Part shown: piece after piece, positions 21,645 to 33,645 of the stretch
How positions within the stretch are numbered: position 1 is the first letter of the stretch
Layout of the letters: every line of letters starts with the position of its first letter
DNA from: Salticus scenicus
Lineage: Eukaryota > Arthropoda > Arachnida > Araneae > Salticidae
Length of the DNA: 64,000 bases
Reading direction: 5' to 3'
Assembly (NCBI GenBank): GCA_963930645.1
Contig: OZ005650.1
Location: 230,397,688 to 230,461,687 of the forward strand
Position numbers and translations under genes: made by a program
Notes under the pieces: generated by a model
Told to the model about the DNA's origin: nothing
Seen by the model: the letters and a program-made list of their open reading frames with translations, nothing else
Databases searched by the model: none

Positions 21645-22640
21645 ATATTTGAAATTTTCAGGACAGCTCACAACACGGTGACAATACATTTTTCTAATAA
21701 TTTTAGTCAACTGCTTCAAGTTCCGCTGCCTTCGGCAGCGTTTATATGATTCGGCAGAAAATTTATTTAACTAACTTCCCGACTAGCTAGACATTTGAAA
21801 CTTTGAGAATAGTTCAGAATAAAGTTAAAATGCATATTTTTAATACCTTTAGCCAAGTGTTTCGGGTTCCCGCTGCCTTCGGCAGCGTTATCAGTACACA
21901 GATTGCAATCGATTTTTTCCTAACTTTCCGACTAGCTAGACATTTGAAACTTTCAGGATAGCTCAAAACACGGTGGCAATACATTTTTTTAATACTTTCA
22001 GTCAACTGTTTCAGGTCCCCACTGCCTTCGGCAGCGTTTATATGATTCGAACGAAAATTTATTTAACAAACTTCCCGACTAGCTAGACATTTGAAACTTT
22101 CAGAATAGTTCAGAATACGGTTAAAATGCATTTTTTTAATACCTTTAGCCAAATGTTTCGGGTTCCTGCTGTCTTTGGCAGCGTTATGAGTACAAAGATT
22201 GCAATCGATTTTTCCCTAACTTCTCGACTAGCTAGACATTTGAAACTTTCAGGATAGCTCAGAATACAGTGACAATACATTTTTTTTATAGTTTTAGTCA
22301 ACTGTTTCAGGTCCCTACTGCCTTCAGCAGCGTTTATATGATTCAACAGAAAATTTATTTAACTAACTTCCTGACTAGCTAGACATTTGAAACTTTCAGA
22401 ATAGTTCAGAATACGGTGAAAATGCATTTTTTAAATATTTGTAACCAAATGTTTCGGGTTCCTGCTGCCTTTGGCAGCGTTACCAGTGCAAAGCTTGCAA
22501 TCGATTTTTCACTAACTTCCCAACTAGCTAGACATTTGAAACTTTTATAATAGCTCAAAACACGAGAGCAATGAATTTTTTTAAAAATTTATCCAATTGC
22601 TCCGGGTTCCCGCTGACTTCGGTAGCGTTTATATGATTGA
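21590..22640. repeat. 148-bp tandem satellite, seven monomers, with hairpin
   Basis: The phrase GACTAGCTAGACATTTGAAA recurs at about 21633, 21781, 21930, 22078, 22227, 22373 and 22523, giving steps of 146-150 bp. Monomers alternate: one type begins GATTGCAATCGATTTTT and the other CAGAAAATTTATTTAAC, so the higher-order unit is about 297 bp. Each monomer holds a hairpin-forming CGCTGCCTTCGGCAGCG or a variant, perfect at 21724-21740. Minus-strand open frames of 63 and 78 codons are by-products. An inverted fragment of the same family lies at 37560-37660. Confidence 0.9.
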
Positions 22641-22884
22641 ACAGAAAATTTAAAAACATGGTATATAAAAAGATCTTTTTATCTTGTAATTATTTAAGTT
22701 TATTTTTCTCAAATGCTGCATTTTTAAATTGTGTCACTTTTCTTGCCTTTATTGGATATGACCAAAAAACTATCTATTGAACGAACATACGTTAAATTAA
22801 AAAGTCTTTAGAAATGTAAAGAAAGGATACGCTGTAATCGTAACCGAAAATTCTGTTAGGCATATATATTGAACTTTACAGTAA

Positions 22885-24975
22885 ATAAGTGTCACCCGCT
22901 GCGCTGGAAATTGCGCAGCGTAAAGTTCAAACAAAGAGCAAAATATGCATTGCAGCAGACGGACAGAAGTTTCAATTGATACTTACACACTGCTTTTACA
23001 ATTGTAGCTGCTTGCGTTCAGCAGTTAGAGTGAGAACAGACTTTTGTGAGTATCCTGTAATTTGTTTATATCTTAATGAAATCCTAATGAAACTTATTTC
23101 AGGCCAAGATCATTACGAACACAAAAAAAGTATTTAAATTAAATCATCTCTTACGAAGTTATAAGCTAACAAATTTCAACAACAACAACGAGAAACATGG
23201 TTTGTATTGAGAACCTCTTCCTTTATGAAGTCGGCTTAAAACGCCTATGCGTTAATCGATGTGACCGCTTACAATAACCATACTTTGAATTTTACATAGC
23301 ATAAAATGTCGCCCGCTACGCTACAACATATGCAATGTTTTTCAAGTGTGCACAAAATAGGAAATTGTGAACAAACAAATGCACGTTTTAAGCGTTCTGT
23401 TTTTAGCATTAATGTCTAAACTATCTTTGCGTTCTACATTGATGATGCTCTGCAATTTTATAATTCACTTTTTTCCCCTGTCTTGAAACGTTTCCGAGAT
23501 AGGATCGCTAACTCCACTCTTTTCCACCAGGTGGCGCTGTAGGCGGTTGAATCACGTAGCACATGTCCACTTTACTGTACCTACATACCACTTTTATGAC
23601 TATAGCTGCAGCTGTTCAGCAGTTAAAAGTGTCGGGACTGACTTTTTTGGGCCCCCTGTATTTTCTTTTGATCTTAAAGATCTTACTATGGGACCTATTT
23701 CAGACCAAGTCCTTTACAATAAAACAAAAAGTATCAAAATCGGATCATCCGTTCAGAAGTTATGAGCTAACAAACAAAAACAAAAACAAAAACAAAACAC
23801 ATACGCTTTGAATTGAGAACCTCCTCCTTTTTGAAGTCGGTTAATTAGAGCATTTCTTACGAATTTATAAGCTTACAAACACCAACAAAAACACATAGCA
23901 AGAATTAAGAACACCCTCCTTTCTGAAGTTGGTTGAAAACGACTTTGCGCTAATCGATGTGACCGCTTACAGTAACAGTACTTTGAACCATAGAGTATAC
24001 GTGTCATCCGCTACGCTGTAAAGCGTGCAACGTAGTTCAAGTGTGCACAGTGTAGGAAATTGCGAACAAACAATTGCACGTTTTAAGCGTTCTATTTTTA
24101 GCAATAATGTCTAAAAACTGTCTTTTCGTAGTAAATTGATGATACTCTACAACTTCGTAATTAACTTTTCTCCCATCTTGAACCATTTTTGAAATAGGAG
24201 CGCTAATGCCGCTGTTTTTCACCAGATGGCGCTTTATTTTCTTTGATTTTAAATATGTTATAATGGGACCTACTTCAGACCAAGATCTCTACAACAAAGC
24301 AGAAAGTATCAAGTAACCGTATTTTGAACTATATAGCGTATGTCTCACCAGCTACGCTACAACGTGAGCAATGTAGATCAAGTGTGAATAGTGTAAGAAA
24401 TTGCGAACAAAAAAGGCACGTTTTTAGCCTTGTACTTTTAGCATTAATGTCAAAACTATCTTTTCGTACTAAATCGATGATGCTCTGCAATTTTATAATT
24501 CACTTTTTTCCACTGTCTTGAACCGTTTCCGAGATAGAAACGCTAGCATGAATGTCTAAACTGTCTTTTTGTACTAAATCGATGATAATCTTCAACTTTC
24601 TAATTCACTTTTTTTCTCTAGAACCGTTTCGAGATAGGAACACTAACTCCACTATTTTCCACCAGGTGGCGCAGCAAGCGGTTTAACCTTGTACTGCAGG
24701 GCCACTTTACTACACTTACATACCATTTTTATTACTAGACCTGCAGCCGTTTAGCAGTTAAAAGTGTTGGGACTGGTTTTTTTGGGCACCCTGTATTTTC
24801 TTTAGATCGTAAAGATATTACAATGGGACCTATTGCAGACCAAGACCTTTTCAACAAAACAAAAAGTGTCAAAATCGGAGCATCCGTTCAGAAGTTATGA
24901 GCTAACAAACATAAAAAAAACATACGGTTTGAATTGAGAACCTTCCTTCTTTTTTTGAAGTCGGTTAAAAAATGA
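22885..24975. repeat. degenerate array of a ~600-bp dispersed repeat
   Basis: About four incomplete copies occur. Each starts near TGACCGCTTACA(A/G)TAAC with CGCTACGCTACAAC (near 22897, 23312, 24008 and 24350). A middle block has AATTGCGAACAAACA and CAGGTGGCGC (near 23530, 24227 and 24663). The end reads CCTCCTCCTTTTTGAAGTCGGTTAA or similar (near 23215, 23822, 23913 and 24945). An inverted copy lies at 33646-34219. I recall similar GAAGTCGGTTAA-ended repeats in other arthropods, including Lepidoptera, but could not check. Small open frames inside (22889, 23547, 23563, 24324) are repeat readings. Confidence 0.75.
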
Positions 24976-25156
24976 AGCATTTCTTTGATAAGTGTAGCAC
25001 AGTTTCTTGCAAATTTTTACAGGTAGTTGTGTAAAATCGATTGAAGACTGGTTATTTCACAGTGTGTTGTAAATCGGAAACGAAAATTTCCCAAAACTTT
25101 TTTGGTACACATCAGATGACTTATCAAATAAGCAGCATCGATTTTGACCTCATCTA

Positions 25157-26579
25157 CACTGATGGAAAAAAAAATCCCAACACCAAGAAAAACTTATTGT
25201 ACAGTAATGAAATTTCAGCAATACATTTGTCTAGGTAACATATTTAATTGATTAAAGTTTCAAGATCACAGGTAGAGCCATTGGCGAGAAGAGCCATTTC
25301 AAATGTGAAATGTTGGTACATTAGTAACCGGTGTAACCGCCAGAATTTTGAATGCAAGCATGCAAACGTGCATGCATTGTGTCGTATAGGTGTCGGATAT
25401 CAGTTTGTGGGATGGAGTTCCATGCCTGTTGCACTTGGGCAGTCAATGCAGGGACGGTTAATGCTGGTTGTGGATGACGCTGGATTTATCGTCCAATGAT
25501 ATCCCATACGTGCTCGATTGGAGAAAGATCTGGTGATCTAGCAGGCCAAGGCAACATGTCGACACTCTGTAGAGCATGTTGGGTTACAACAGCGGTATGA
25601 GGGCGAGCGTTATCCTGTTGGAAAACACCCCCTTGAATGCTGTTCATGAATGGCAGCACAACAGGTTGTATCACTAGACTGACGTACAAATTTGCAGTCA
25701 GGGTGCATGGGATAACCACGAGAGTGTTCCTGCTGTCATACGAAATTGCTCCCCAAACCATAACTCCAGGAGTAGGCCCTGTGTGTCTAGGCCGCAGACA
25801 GGTCGCTAGCAGGCGTTCACCCGGCCTCCTTCTAACCAACACACAGCTATTACTGCGACCAAGGCAGAACCGGCTTTCATCAGAAAACACAACAGATCTC
25901 CACTCCTTCCTCCAATGAGCTCTAGCTTGACACCACTCACGTCGCAGTGGTGTGGAGTCAGTGGAATGCACGCTACAGGGCGTCTGGCTCGGAGCTGTCC
26001 TTACAGTAACCGATTTGTAACAGTTCGTTGTGTCACTGTGGTGCCAACTGCAGCTCGAATTTCAGCTGCAGACGCAGTACGATTAGCCACAGCCATACGC
26101 CGAACACGGCGGTCTTCCCTCTCAGTAGTGCCACGTGGCCTCCCGGAACCCGGTCTTCTTGAGGCAGTACCTTCCCTTGACCACTGCTGCCAACACTCAT
26201 GCACAGTGGATACATTTCTGCCAAGTCTTTCTGCAATATCGCGGAAAGAAAACTCACCTTCTCGTAGCCCTACTACACGACCTCGTTCAAACTCAGTGAG
26301 CTGTTGATAATGGCTTCTTCGTCTTCTTAGAGGCATCCGTGACTAACATTAACCCACTACGTCAAATCTCAACTGTAAATAACGATCACGAACCTTACAG
26401 CGCTTATTTAAAGCAAACCTCATTTGCATGTTCATAGTGTCGCTACTAGCGCCACACGTATGCGCGTAGCTCGAAATTTGAATCGACGTCATCTTTCAGA
26501 TGTATAAACACGCCTACCAAATTTCGTTTATCTAGCACAGCTCCTTCCTGGTGTTGGGATTTTTTTTTTTCCATCAGTG
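25157..26579 (-). mobile_element. Tc1/mariner-superfamily element, full length
   Basis: Terminal inverted repeats of about 30 bp (CACTGATGG, A-run, ATCCCAACACCA) close both ends, and TA lies on each side (25155-25156 and 26580-26581). The 1.42-kb interior holds one transposase gene on the minus strand (25321-26336), with a few disabling changes. The element is notably more GC-rich than its surroundings, which suggests a fairly recent arrival, possibly by horizontal transfer. Confidence 0.92.
25321..26336 (-). pseudogene. Tc1-type transposase, DD34E, two stops and one frameshift
   Basis: The protein begins MPLRRRRSHYQQLTEFERGR with an N-terminal helix-turn-helix region (LREGEFSFRDIAERLG) and a GRPR motif (GSGRPRGTT), as in Tc1-type transposases, which cut and paste the element at TA. 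All catalytic residues are visible: the first Asp in VVFSDESRF, the second in FQQDNARPHT, and the Glu in SPDLSPIEHVWD. Translation is broken by an in-frame TAA after VTNRLL near 26003, a one-base frameshift at about 25930-25970, and a TAA at 25486-25488 after DIIGR. Beyond that stop the usual tail continues in frame (QAWNSIPQ, GGYTGY) to a stop at 25321-25323. The total span is about 338 codons, normal for the family. It is inactive but recently so. Confidence 0.9.
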
Positions 26580-26612
26580 TATTTTTATCACGCAAAAAAC
26601 AAGTAAGCTTTG

Positions 26613-26692
26613 TGAGCCCGCTGGCTTAGTTTACAAGGGGGCTGGCTTTTAGAACAAAAGATTTGAGTTCAAATCCCGAGCAAAGTATGGAT
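26613..26692 (+). mobile_element. tRNA-derived SINE fragment
   Basis: An A-box-like GGCTTAGTTTACAAGG and a B-box-like GAGTTCAAATCCCG are spaced as in a tRNA. The sequence following the B box (GAGCAAAGTATGG) resembles that in the minus-strand SINE at 42890-43075 (GACAAAGCATGG), so they are probably the same family. Confidence 0.5.
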
Positions 26693-26694
26693 GT

Positions 26695-28685
26695 TTACTC
26701 CTCATATGTGAAAAATAAACATATGTGTTGTTATTGGCTGAACATTGCACATATATGTAATAATTGTAATGGAATTTTTACGGCAAGCTGTGCAAATTAC
26801 AGCAAATTGATTTTATTGCACACTGAAAAAATACTGAGCACATTAAGTAGGGAATACTTTTACAAGCACACTGTGCTGTAACTAAGAATGTTTTTACAAA
26901 GTAATCTAACGATTGTTCATTAGTTCTTGACGATTTTTCTTTCAATCTCAAAAAATACCTTGGCGGCTGTTTTGTTTTTACCTTTTCCACCAATATTATA
27001 ATTCTTTGTATCTCTGTTTCGTTTTTAGCTGAGCCAGACCTTTCATTTTCATAAATATTTCTAGAATTACACAAAATATTCGAAACTGTATTTTTTCTGA
27101 CGCATCATACATATTAAGTCATAAATACGTTGCAGCATAACTATAAATTATACTAAATGCATAACAGATCTGGAATTGATCTTCATTAATTTTTATAAGA
27201 CATTTTTTATGACTCTAAAAATAAATCTTTAATATTTTCGCATCATTTTCGATAGGAAACCATCGTTTATTGAATCTGAAAATTTTGCCTTGATTTTTTA
27301 TGTTTAGCACAATACAAAGATAGATTTTTATAAGAATATGTCTCTCAGATGTTAATGTATCCAAATTATACTGTGAGACTCTGCACACAAAATAGTGTTA
27401 CAGTATGTCAGAATATTAATTTGTATTCTACGGTAAAATAGAAAAACCTGAATAACTTATATGAATTTTATGGAATTCGAAAGATTTATATTGACATGAA
27501 AATTCAGATTGAACGACAGTAGAGCCAAGGTCATAAACACTTTCTAATTTTGTAAATACCCTTCCACACAATGCATAATGAATGAAATATAAATTATATC
27601 AACAAATGAAGTTTTTTTAATCTTGATTCATTGGATGCAATAAAAACTGAAAAAAAAAATAATCTACTAGTTTCCGCATGTTTTTAAATAATAACTGCTG
27701 ATAGACAATCATTTTCCATATTAACATGTAAGAAAAAATATCACGAAATTTTGTTACAATTTTGAGATGAGAAAGGGTTATTCTAAAGCTTTAATTGTTA
27801 CTAAAATTATTAGAGATAGAAACATGTTTTTGTTATTATTCTTAAAACTTCTCTACATAGCATCTATAGCTAAACATTTCTTCGGCCTTTTTTAAGTGTT
27901 CGAAGATGGTTATTGTAGAACTCAGCTGATTACAACATAGACGGTGTTGCTTCAATGACTGGATTCCAAAAACTAAATACATCAACATTAATAGTTTTAT
28001 TTTACAAAATTATCTACTTCAAAATCAATCAATATGTAGAATAAGTTTTATCCAGACAGCTCGATTATCTGTGAGTGATTATTAAATCCTTGCGATAATC
28101 CTCGTTGGATGTGAGAACATTGAGGATTTCTTTCAAAATACAAGCCTATGAAACTAAAAAAAAACACCATTATTATTTGTATTTCACAACATTATTGATT
28201 TTTATCCAGAAAATACCATTATTTCAGTACTAATTAAGATTTTACAATACCTTTTCGTTAGATCTGGGAATGCAATGGATATGGATTTCTTCAAGATCAT
28301 GAAAGAAAATAAATCAACATTAATAGTAATTTACAACATTGAGAACATAATGTTCAATTAATACACAGAATAAATTTTACTTATATATCACGTTTATTTT
28401 TCAGTAATAATTAAATCTTATGTAGGTTATCGTAAATAGGTAGGTTATAACGTTATGTGTATGTATATCGTTACTATGTAGGTTATTTATTGTTACTATG
28501 TAAAACTAGTATGTTGTGTCCACCACAAGACTTTTTTCTATATTTTCCTATACAAATTCACTAAGGGCAAATAATTTATTAAAACTATTATTTATTAAAA
28601 TTATCTAACATGATGAATGCAAATGATTTTCATCTTAGGGAAAACTAACACTAAATATCCAAAGAAAGACAGTTTTATTATCTAT
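26695..28685. other. AT-rich non-coding DNA
   Basis: No gene or clear repeat is seen over 2 kb. A 98-codon minus-strand open frame (26778-27074) has no recognisable motif and is likely chance. Confidence 0.5.
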
Positions 28686-28689
28686 AAAT

Positions 28690-29345
28690 AACATCTTAAA
28701 AAATGCGCTTGCATAATGGTTATCTTACATATCAAATTTCGTACAGTTATTTGCCATACATGTTGAAATATAGCTTTCCCGTTATCAGGGAAATTTCCAG
28801 TATAATAGAATCATCTACTGGTCTAAAAGCATCCAGCTTGAATCAGCATAATGTCTCATAATGGTGTTCTCACACATCAAGTTTTGTTTGATAATACGCA
28901 ATAAAACCTAAGGTGTAGCCTTTCCTTAAATTGCAGAAATCACTGTTGAGCGGTTGGCACCAAAAGTTGATAGACACTAATTTATGTCAAGATGCATCTA
29001 CATATAAATTTGTATGCAATTCCCTGTAATAGTTCTTGAGATATAGCCTACCCTTAAATTGCGGAAATCGCTGTGTAGCAGCGCCACCTTTTGCCGATAA
29101 GCATTGAAATTAAATCAGCATAATGTCTCATAATGACCTTCTTACATATTAAGTTTTGTTTGATTATACGCAACAGAACCTGTGATATAGCCTCCCCTTA
29201 AATTGTGGAAATTGCTGTACAGCAGCGCCACCTGTTGAGTGGTTGACACCAAAAGTTGATAGGCACTCACTAATTTAGGTCAAGGTACATCTACATGTAA
29301 ATTTATATACAATTCTGAGCAGTAATTCCGGAGATACAAAATTTT
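28690..29345. repeat. ~270-bp direct duplication of a dispersed repeat
   Basis: Two copies begin AATCAGCATAATGTCTCATA at 28841 and 29113. Both carry AAGTTTTGTTTGAT, CAAAAGTTGATAG and CTACAT(A/G)TAAATTT in order. A weaker third unit lies at about 28690-28800. Short blocks with GGAAATCGCTGT and CAGCGCCACCT occur between them. A (TC)n(CA)n microsatellite (29349-29386) closes the second copy, so the repeat may be the tail of a retroposon. Confidence 0.65.
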
Positions 29346-29347
29346 TG

Positions 29348-29348
<1 letters not shown>

Positions 29349-29381
<33 letters not shown>

Positions 29382-29386
29382 GCACA
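29349..29386. repeat. (TC)n(AC)n microsatellite
   Basis: About twelve TC units are followed by about five AC units. Confidence 0.9.
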
Positions 29387-29389
29387 GGC

Positions 29390-30250
29390 AGACATTTTCT
29401 AAAAATGGAAAAATCGTGTTCTAGAGTCTCAAAACGTATAAATCCGTCAAAACCAGAAGTCGAAAATTTTTACGAATCCAATATTTTCTTCTATTGAATA
29501 TAGAAGAAAGTAATAATATTAGATATGTGTATCCTTACTATGTAGGTTATCGTAATTATCCACATAGAGTAGCACATTAAACAAAATTTTGGTACAATAT
29601 TTGCAGGTGAAATAATTAGTATTAATAAGAAATATATATATTTCTTATTATATAGAATAGATATTTAGATATTATTATTGTAACAGATAGATATACGGGA
29701 TGTAAAAGGTAAAAGAATATTAAAAAAAAAAAAAATTAAAAATATTTATGAAATTAGACATACATTTTTGTTTCAAATCTGAATCTCTAAAGCAATTTCC
29801 TAATTCATTTTAAACCTTTTTAAATAAAGTTTTTTGTTCCTTGTATAACTATTCTAATATTATGTACAATAGTTAATGCATACAACGCTTTCTGAAACAA
29901 CTCCACTTTATTTTTATATAACTTTGCTTCAAATACTCAGTTGGATTCACTTATTTAATTTTGCAGAAATGGTAAAATTATATATTTTTATTTTCACCTT
30001 CTTCAAACTTTCTATTTAAGAGTATTAATTCAACTTTTTGGAAGACCCATGACATTCTTCATCATGCACCATTTTTCAACTCCCTATTTATTCCATTTTA
30101 TCTTGTCCTTGAACTTGGTTCAATAACACTTTTTTCCTTTTAGATGATCTTTCCATTTTATTTTATTCTATTTTTACCATAAAAATAACTTTGCTTTCTT
30201 TCATTGCAGATGTGGCATCATTTGTTTTGTTAAATTAGCTTTTTTTATTA
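29390..30250. other. non-coding DNA with repeat fragment and short palindrome
   Basis: About 29425-29510 resembles the unit of the diverged tandem repeat at 12990-13410 (CTCAAAACGTATAAATCCG). A 26-bp AT-only palindrome lies at about 29624-29649. Nothing else is recognised. Confidence 0.4.
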
Positions 30251-30950
30251 CTTCCATTACCCTACTACCGTAGGTAATGGAAGTATTGTATTCGGTCTGA
30301 AAATTCGATATCGGGTTTTCACCTGATTTACACGTTTTAAGGTCCCCTGAGTCCAAAAAAGTGGTTTTTAGCAATTGGTCAGTGTGTATGTATGTGGAGA
30401 ATCTTCTGGCTATTATAGCTCAGAAACTAATAAAGATAGAGCTACGAAACTTTAGAATTGAAATACGTCTGGTGTACAGATGAAATTTCCAAATTTTGGT
30501 GAAAATTGAAAAACCGGAAGTGGGACATCGGAAACCGGAAGTGGGACCGTAAGTCCGTATCTCAAAAATGGCTCTAATGATTTTCTTCAAACTTGCTATA
30601 TAAACACTCTATTAGATATCCTTTCTAATGATATAGTTGGTTAGTTCAGGAAAATTTATAGGCGTCCTGTATAAATAGCTCAAGTTCAGGCCTCGCAAAG
30701 GCGTTTCTTTAAAAACGGTTGTACGGATTTTTTTCAAACTCGCCATTTTAACTCACTTTTAAATATGCTTTTGTATGTAATTATTTTTTTCCGGTCAATA
30801 ATTGATTTTTTGTAAAAGTTGGTATCTCAAAAACGGCTCTAACGATTTTCTCTTTAGGTCACTTTCATGTTTTCTGATCATATTATCTCTCAAAAATGCA
30901 TATAATACATGTAATAGCGGGTAATGGAAGTCGTGTGGTTGTTTCACACC
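30251..30950. repeat. dispersed repeat bounded by CCATTACC / GGTAATGG
   Basis: The left end forms a hairpin (CTTCCATTACC, then GGTAATGGAAG, 30255-30285) and GGGTAATGGAAG recurs at about 30920. Inside, a motif like GTATCTCAAAAACGGCTCTA followed by ACGATTTTCTTCAAAC appears three times (near 30552, 30700 and 30822). The first 150 bases match, in inverted orientation, the segment at 40930-41072. This is an unidentified mobile family with no coding capacity here. Confidence 0.55.
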
Positions 30951-30954
30951 AGAT

Positions 30955-31665
30955 TTTTTTTTCAGACGATTGTTGTAACTCTGACGTTACACTACAATGG
31001 CGGGGAATAACTGCGTCAGTGAGAAATTTATAATAATAAAAGTTTGAATTTGAATCTTTGTCAACAATTTATCTATACGATATTTCATTTACTTAATACT
31101 TCGATTCAAAACGCACAACTTCTCGATAAGCAAATTATTTTCTGGAAATATTATAAAAGCTTGCTTTCTAAACTTCAAAAGACATAAGTAAAGCAAAAGG
31201 ATCCATCTGAAAGTTTGTGCTATTGTGAAAAATATTTCTTGTTAGAAAAATACAAGCTATGGAATATAAAGACAAATTGATAAAGAAGTTAGAATAAATC
31301 TTTAGAATATTAAAAATCATATTAAATTTTTTTACCATTTGAAAGAGCTAGTGAAAAGAAGTTTTTGAACATATTCAGATTTTTACTATCCCACTACAAT
31401 ACCCGCAAACTCCAAATATTTTTAACCTCCAAAAATCCCTGTGAGAATGATCAAAAATTTTACGAAGAAATGTTTTATTTTATTTTTAAAAACAGTATCT
31501 AAGTTGAAGTATTTTTTGCATGCGAATTGGTTCTTTGAAATAAATCTTTTATAAATGCTGAAATTGTGCTGTATCGCTGGAATTTCTTTTACTTAATTTA
31601 CGAACTCTAACACTGAATTGGACGAAAATCCATATATATGAAATTATATAATAGTATATATACAC
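30955..31665. other. AT-rich non-coding DNA
   Basis: Nothing recognisable is seen. Confidence 0.45.
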
Positions 31666-31668
31666 ATA

Positions 31669-31852
31669 CAGTTGAACCTCGTTAACGTGAATCTCAAGGG
31701 GGTTAAAGAAAATTTCATGTTATCAGTAGCTCACGTTATCAGTAACTAATCTTCATATAATTAAACTAATCTTTATTTTGATTGGGATTGTGGAAACAGT
31801 TCACGTAAAATGTAATTCCCGTTAACCGTGCTCACGTTAACGAAGTTCGACT

Positions 31853-31853
<1 letters not shown>
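31669..31853. mobile_element. pogo-like MITE, copy 2
   Basis: CAGTTGAACCTCGTTAACGT at the left pairs with ACGTTAACGAAGTTCGACTG at the right. The interior matches the copy at 8635-8789 (TAATCTTCATATAA, GGATTGTGGAAACAGTTCA). TA lies at the left (31667-31668); a T-run follows the right end, so that flank is altered. Confidence 0.8.
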
Positions 31854-31886
<33 letters not shown>

Positions 31887-32105
31887 GTCAACAGTTATTC
31901 TGTTAAATATTTACCTCTAGTAACAGTTTTTAACAATGAGATTTTTAACAGTTACTTTATTGTCATCGCCATTTTAAATAGTATAAAATGAAAAATTGTT
32001 ATTGGTATATTGTATTTATTTCATCGTCACTTATGTAAGAACAAAATGTACTGAGGGGGACAAAATGTACCGAGGTCTTTAAATCCACTGCTTTACACCA
32101 TTATA
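31854..32105. other. poly-T and AT-rich DNA
   Basis: A T-run of about 28 bases follows the MITE. Nothing else is recognised. Confidence 0.5.
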
Positions 32106-32109
32106 CATT

Positions 32110-32336
32110 AAGGATTCGTATTCCCCGCCTTTTTTCCAGATCCCTTTCCGGGATGAGAAATTTTCTCTATCATTGCTGCTATTATTTTTATACAAAAATT
32201 TCTAGCCTTTTTAATCACGACACAATGCTATAAAAATATCATATAGATTTCTGTATAAAATTAATGTTGGCGCCAAAGACGAAAATTTCTCATCCCTGAA
32301 AGTGAACTAGAAAAAGAGCAGTAAGTACGAACCCTG
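32110..32336. mobile_element. hAT-like MITE with ~50-bp imperfect inverted repeats
   Basis: The right end, read on the minus strand, starts CAGGGTTCGTA, a typical hAT-type terminus, and the left end is AAGGATTCGTA. Both continue inwards to a shared GGATGAGAAATTTTC block (32152-32167 and 32281-32296). I could not confirm an 8-bp target-site duplication. It has no coding capacity. Confidence 0.55.
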
Positions 32337-32339
32337 ACA

Positions 32340-33640
32340 TTGTAAGTGATTTCTAAAAATCATACTTTATGAATTTCATATTATAGATAGGTAAATTTTT
32401 ATTTTTATTGTTAAATAAATATCTTATATATAAAATAATTAATTTTTTACTTATTAAATAATTTTGAAAGTATTGTTAATTCTTTAACTTCTGTTCAATA
32501 TCTTGTTCTTTTAAAAAGGAAAAAAAAAAAAGCAATTTCCGTAAGTTTTGAAACATTTGAAACGAAACAAACTTTATTTGAAAAATTTTAAGTATTTGCA
32601 TTATATTGTATGATGTAAATAATAGTTAAGTTAAATGTTGTTATTTTAATAATAAAACTAATTTAATAAAGTTTCCAAATAATAAAACTTAAAGCTTTTA
32701 AAATATTTTTACTTCTAAATACTATGTCTGTTATTCAATATAAGGAATTTGACAATCTCTTTTAAAAACCTAATTGTATATTACATATCTTATGCAATTA
32801 TACAAAACTTTATTAATCTATTGCAACATATTTATTAGTAGAACGTTAGCTTCATGAAATATTATAATCTAAATGTATCTAATTATATTATCTTGACATT
32901 TCTAATTATATAATCTTGACATTTTAAGTTTAGGTATAACTTATCCTCATTTGCCTAATTACTTGTCAGCTTATGTAATTAAGCTTATTTCGAGGATTCG
33001 ATATTAAAAATCTTTCAGTTTGTTTAAAAAGTTATCTTTAAGTACTATATTAAGATTCTTTTATCATATTTATGTATATATGTATATTTAATTAATTCAG
33101 CATTCTGCAAAGTTTAATAAATTTATAATTAAGAATATTTTGCTATAAATAATTTATTTTAATATATTCTTATATGTATTTAACTGTTGTAATTTTTTTT
33201 TTCGATATAGACATTTAATTAGTACGACAGGTCGTATCATTTCATTCAGACAACGACTTTACTTTGTCATCATTTACTGTATCCCATCTTTAATGAACGT
33301 GCAAACAATTTTGTTTTTTATATTAACAATACTTTAAAAACACGTAAAATTAATTTTTATTTAAAAAATTTTTACAAATTTTATCCGAACCTTTCCACTT
33401 TAAAATTCCAAAGCATCATCAGGGATTTTTATAACTGAATTAAATGAGCAGTTTTTAAATAATTTTCTTTCACAGTCAACAGTTAAGTCTTTTAATAACG
33501 TGAATATCAGCAAAGTTAGTTTGAAGTCCGGTGAAGGTTGGACCAATCAGCTCAGGAAAGTAAGAGAAGTTGGAACTATTGGAAAATCACACAAGGCTAT
33601 TGTAGGAGAAAATTCATAATCAACTAGCAGAAATAAACTA
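32340..33640. other. very AT-rich non-coding DNA
   Basis: A 20-bp local duplication (AATTATAT.ATCTTGACATTT) lies near 32880-32922. There is no gene. A GC-richer patch at 33480-33620 is not recognised. Confidence 0.45.
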
Positions 33641-33645
33641 ATAGC

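Noticed and set aside
21814..22346. Minus-strand frames of 63 and 78 codons with similar peptides
   Set aside because: The similarity comes from the 148-bp satellite, not from gene duplication.
26778..27074. 98-codon minus-strand open frame
   Set aside because: Rich in low-complexity residues, no motif, and not in a repeat with coding relatives.
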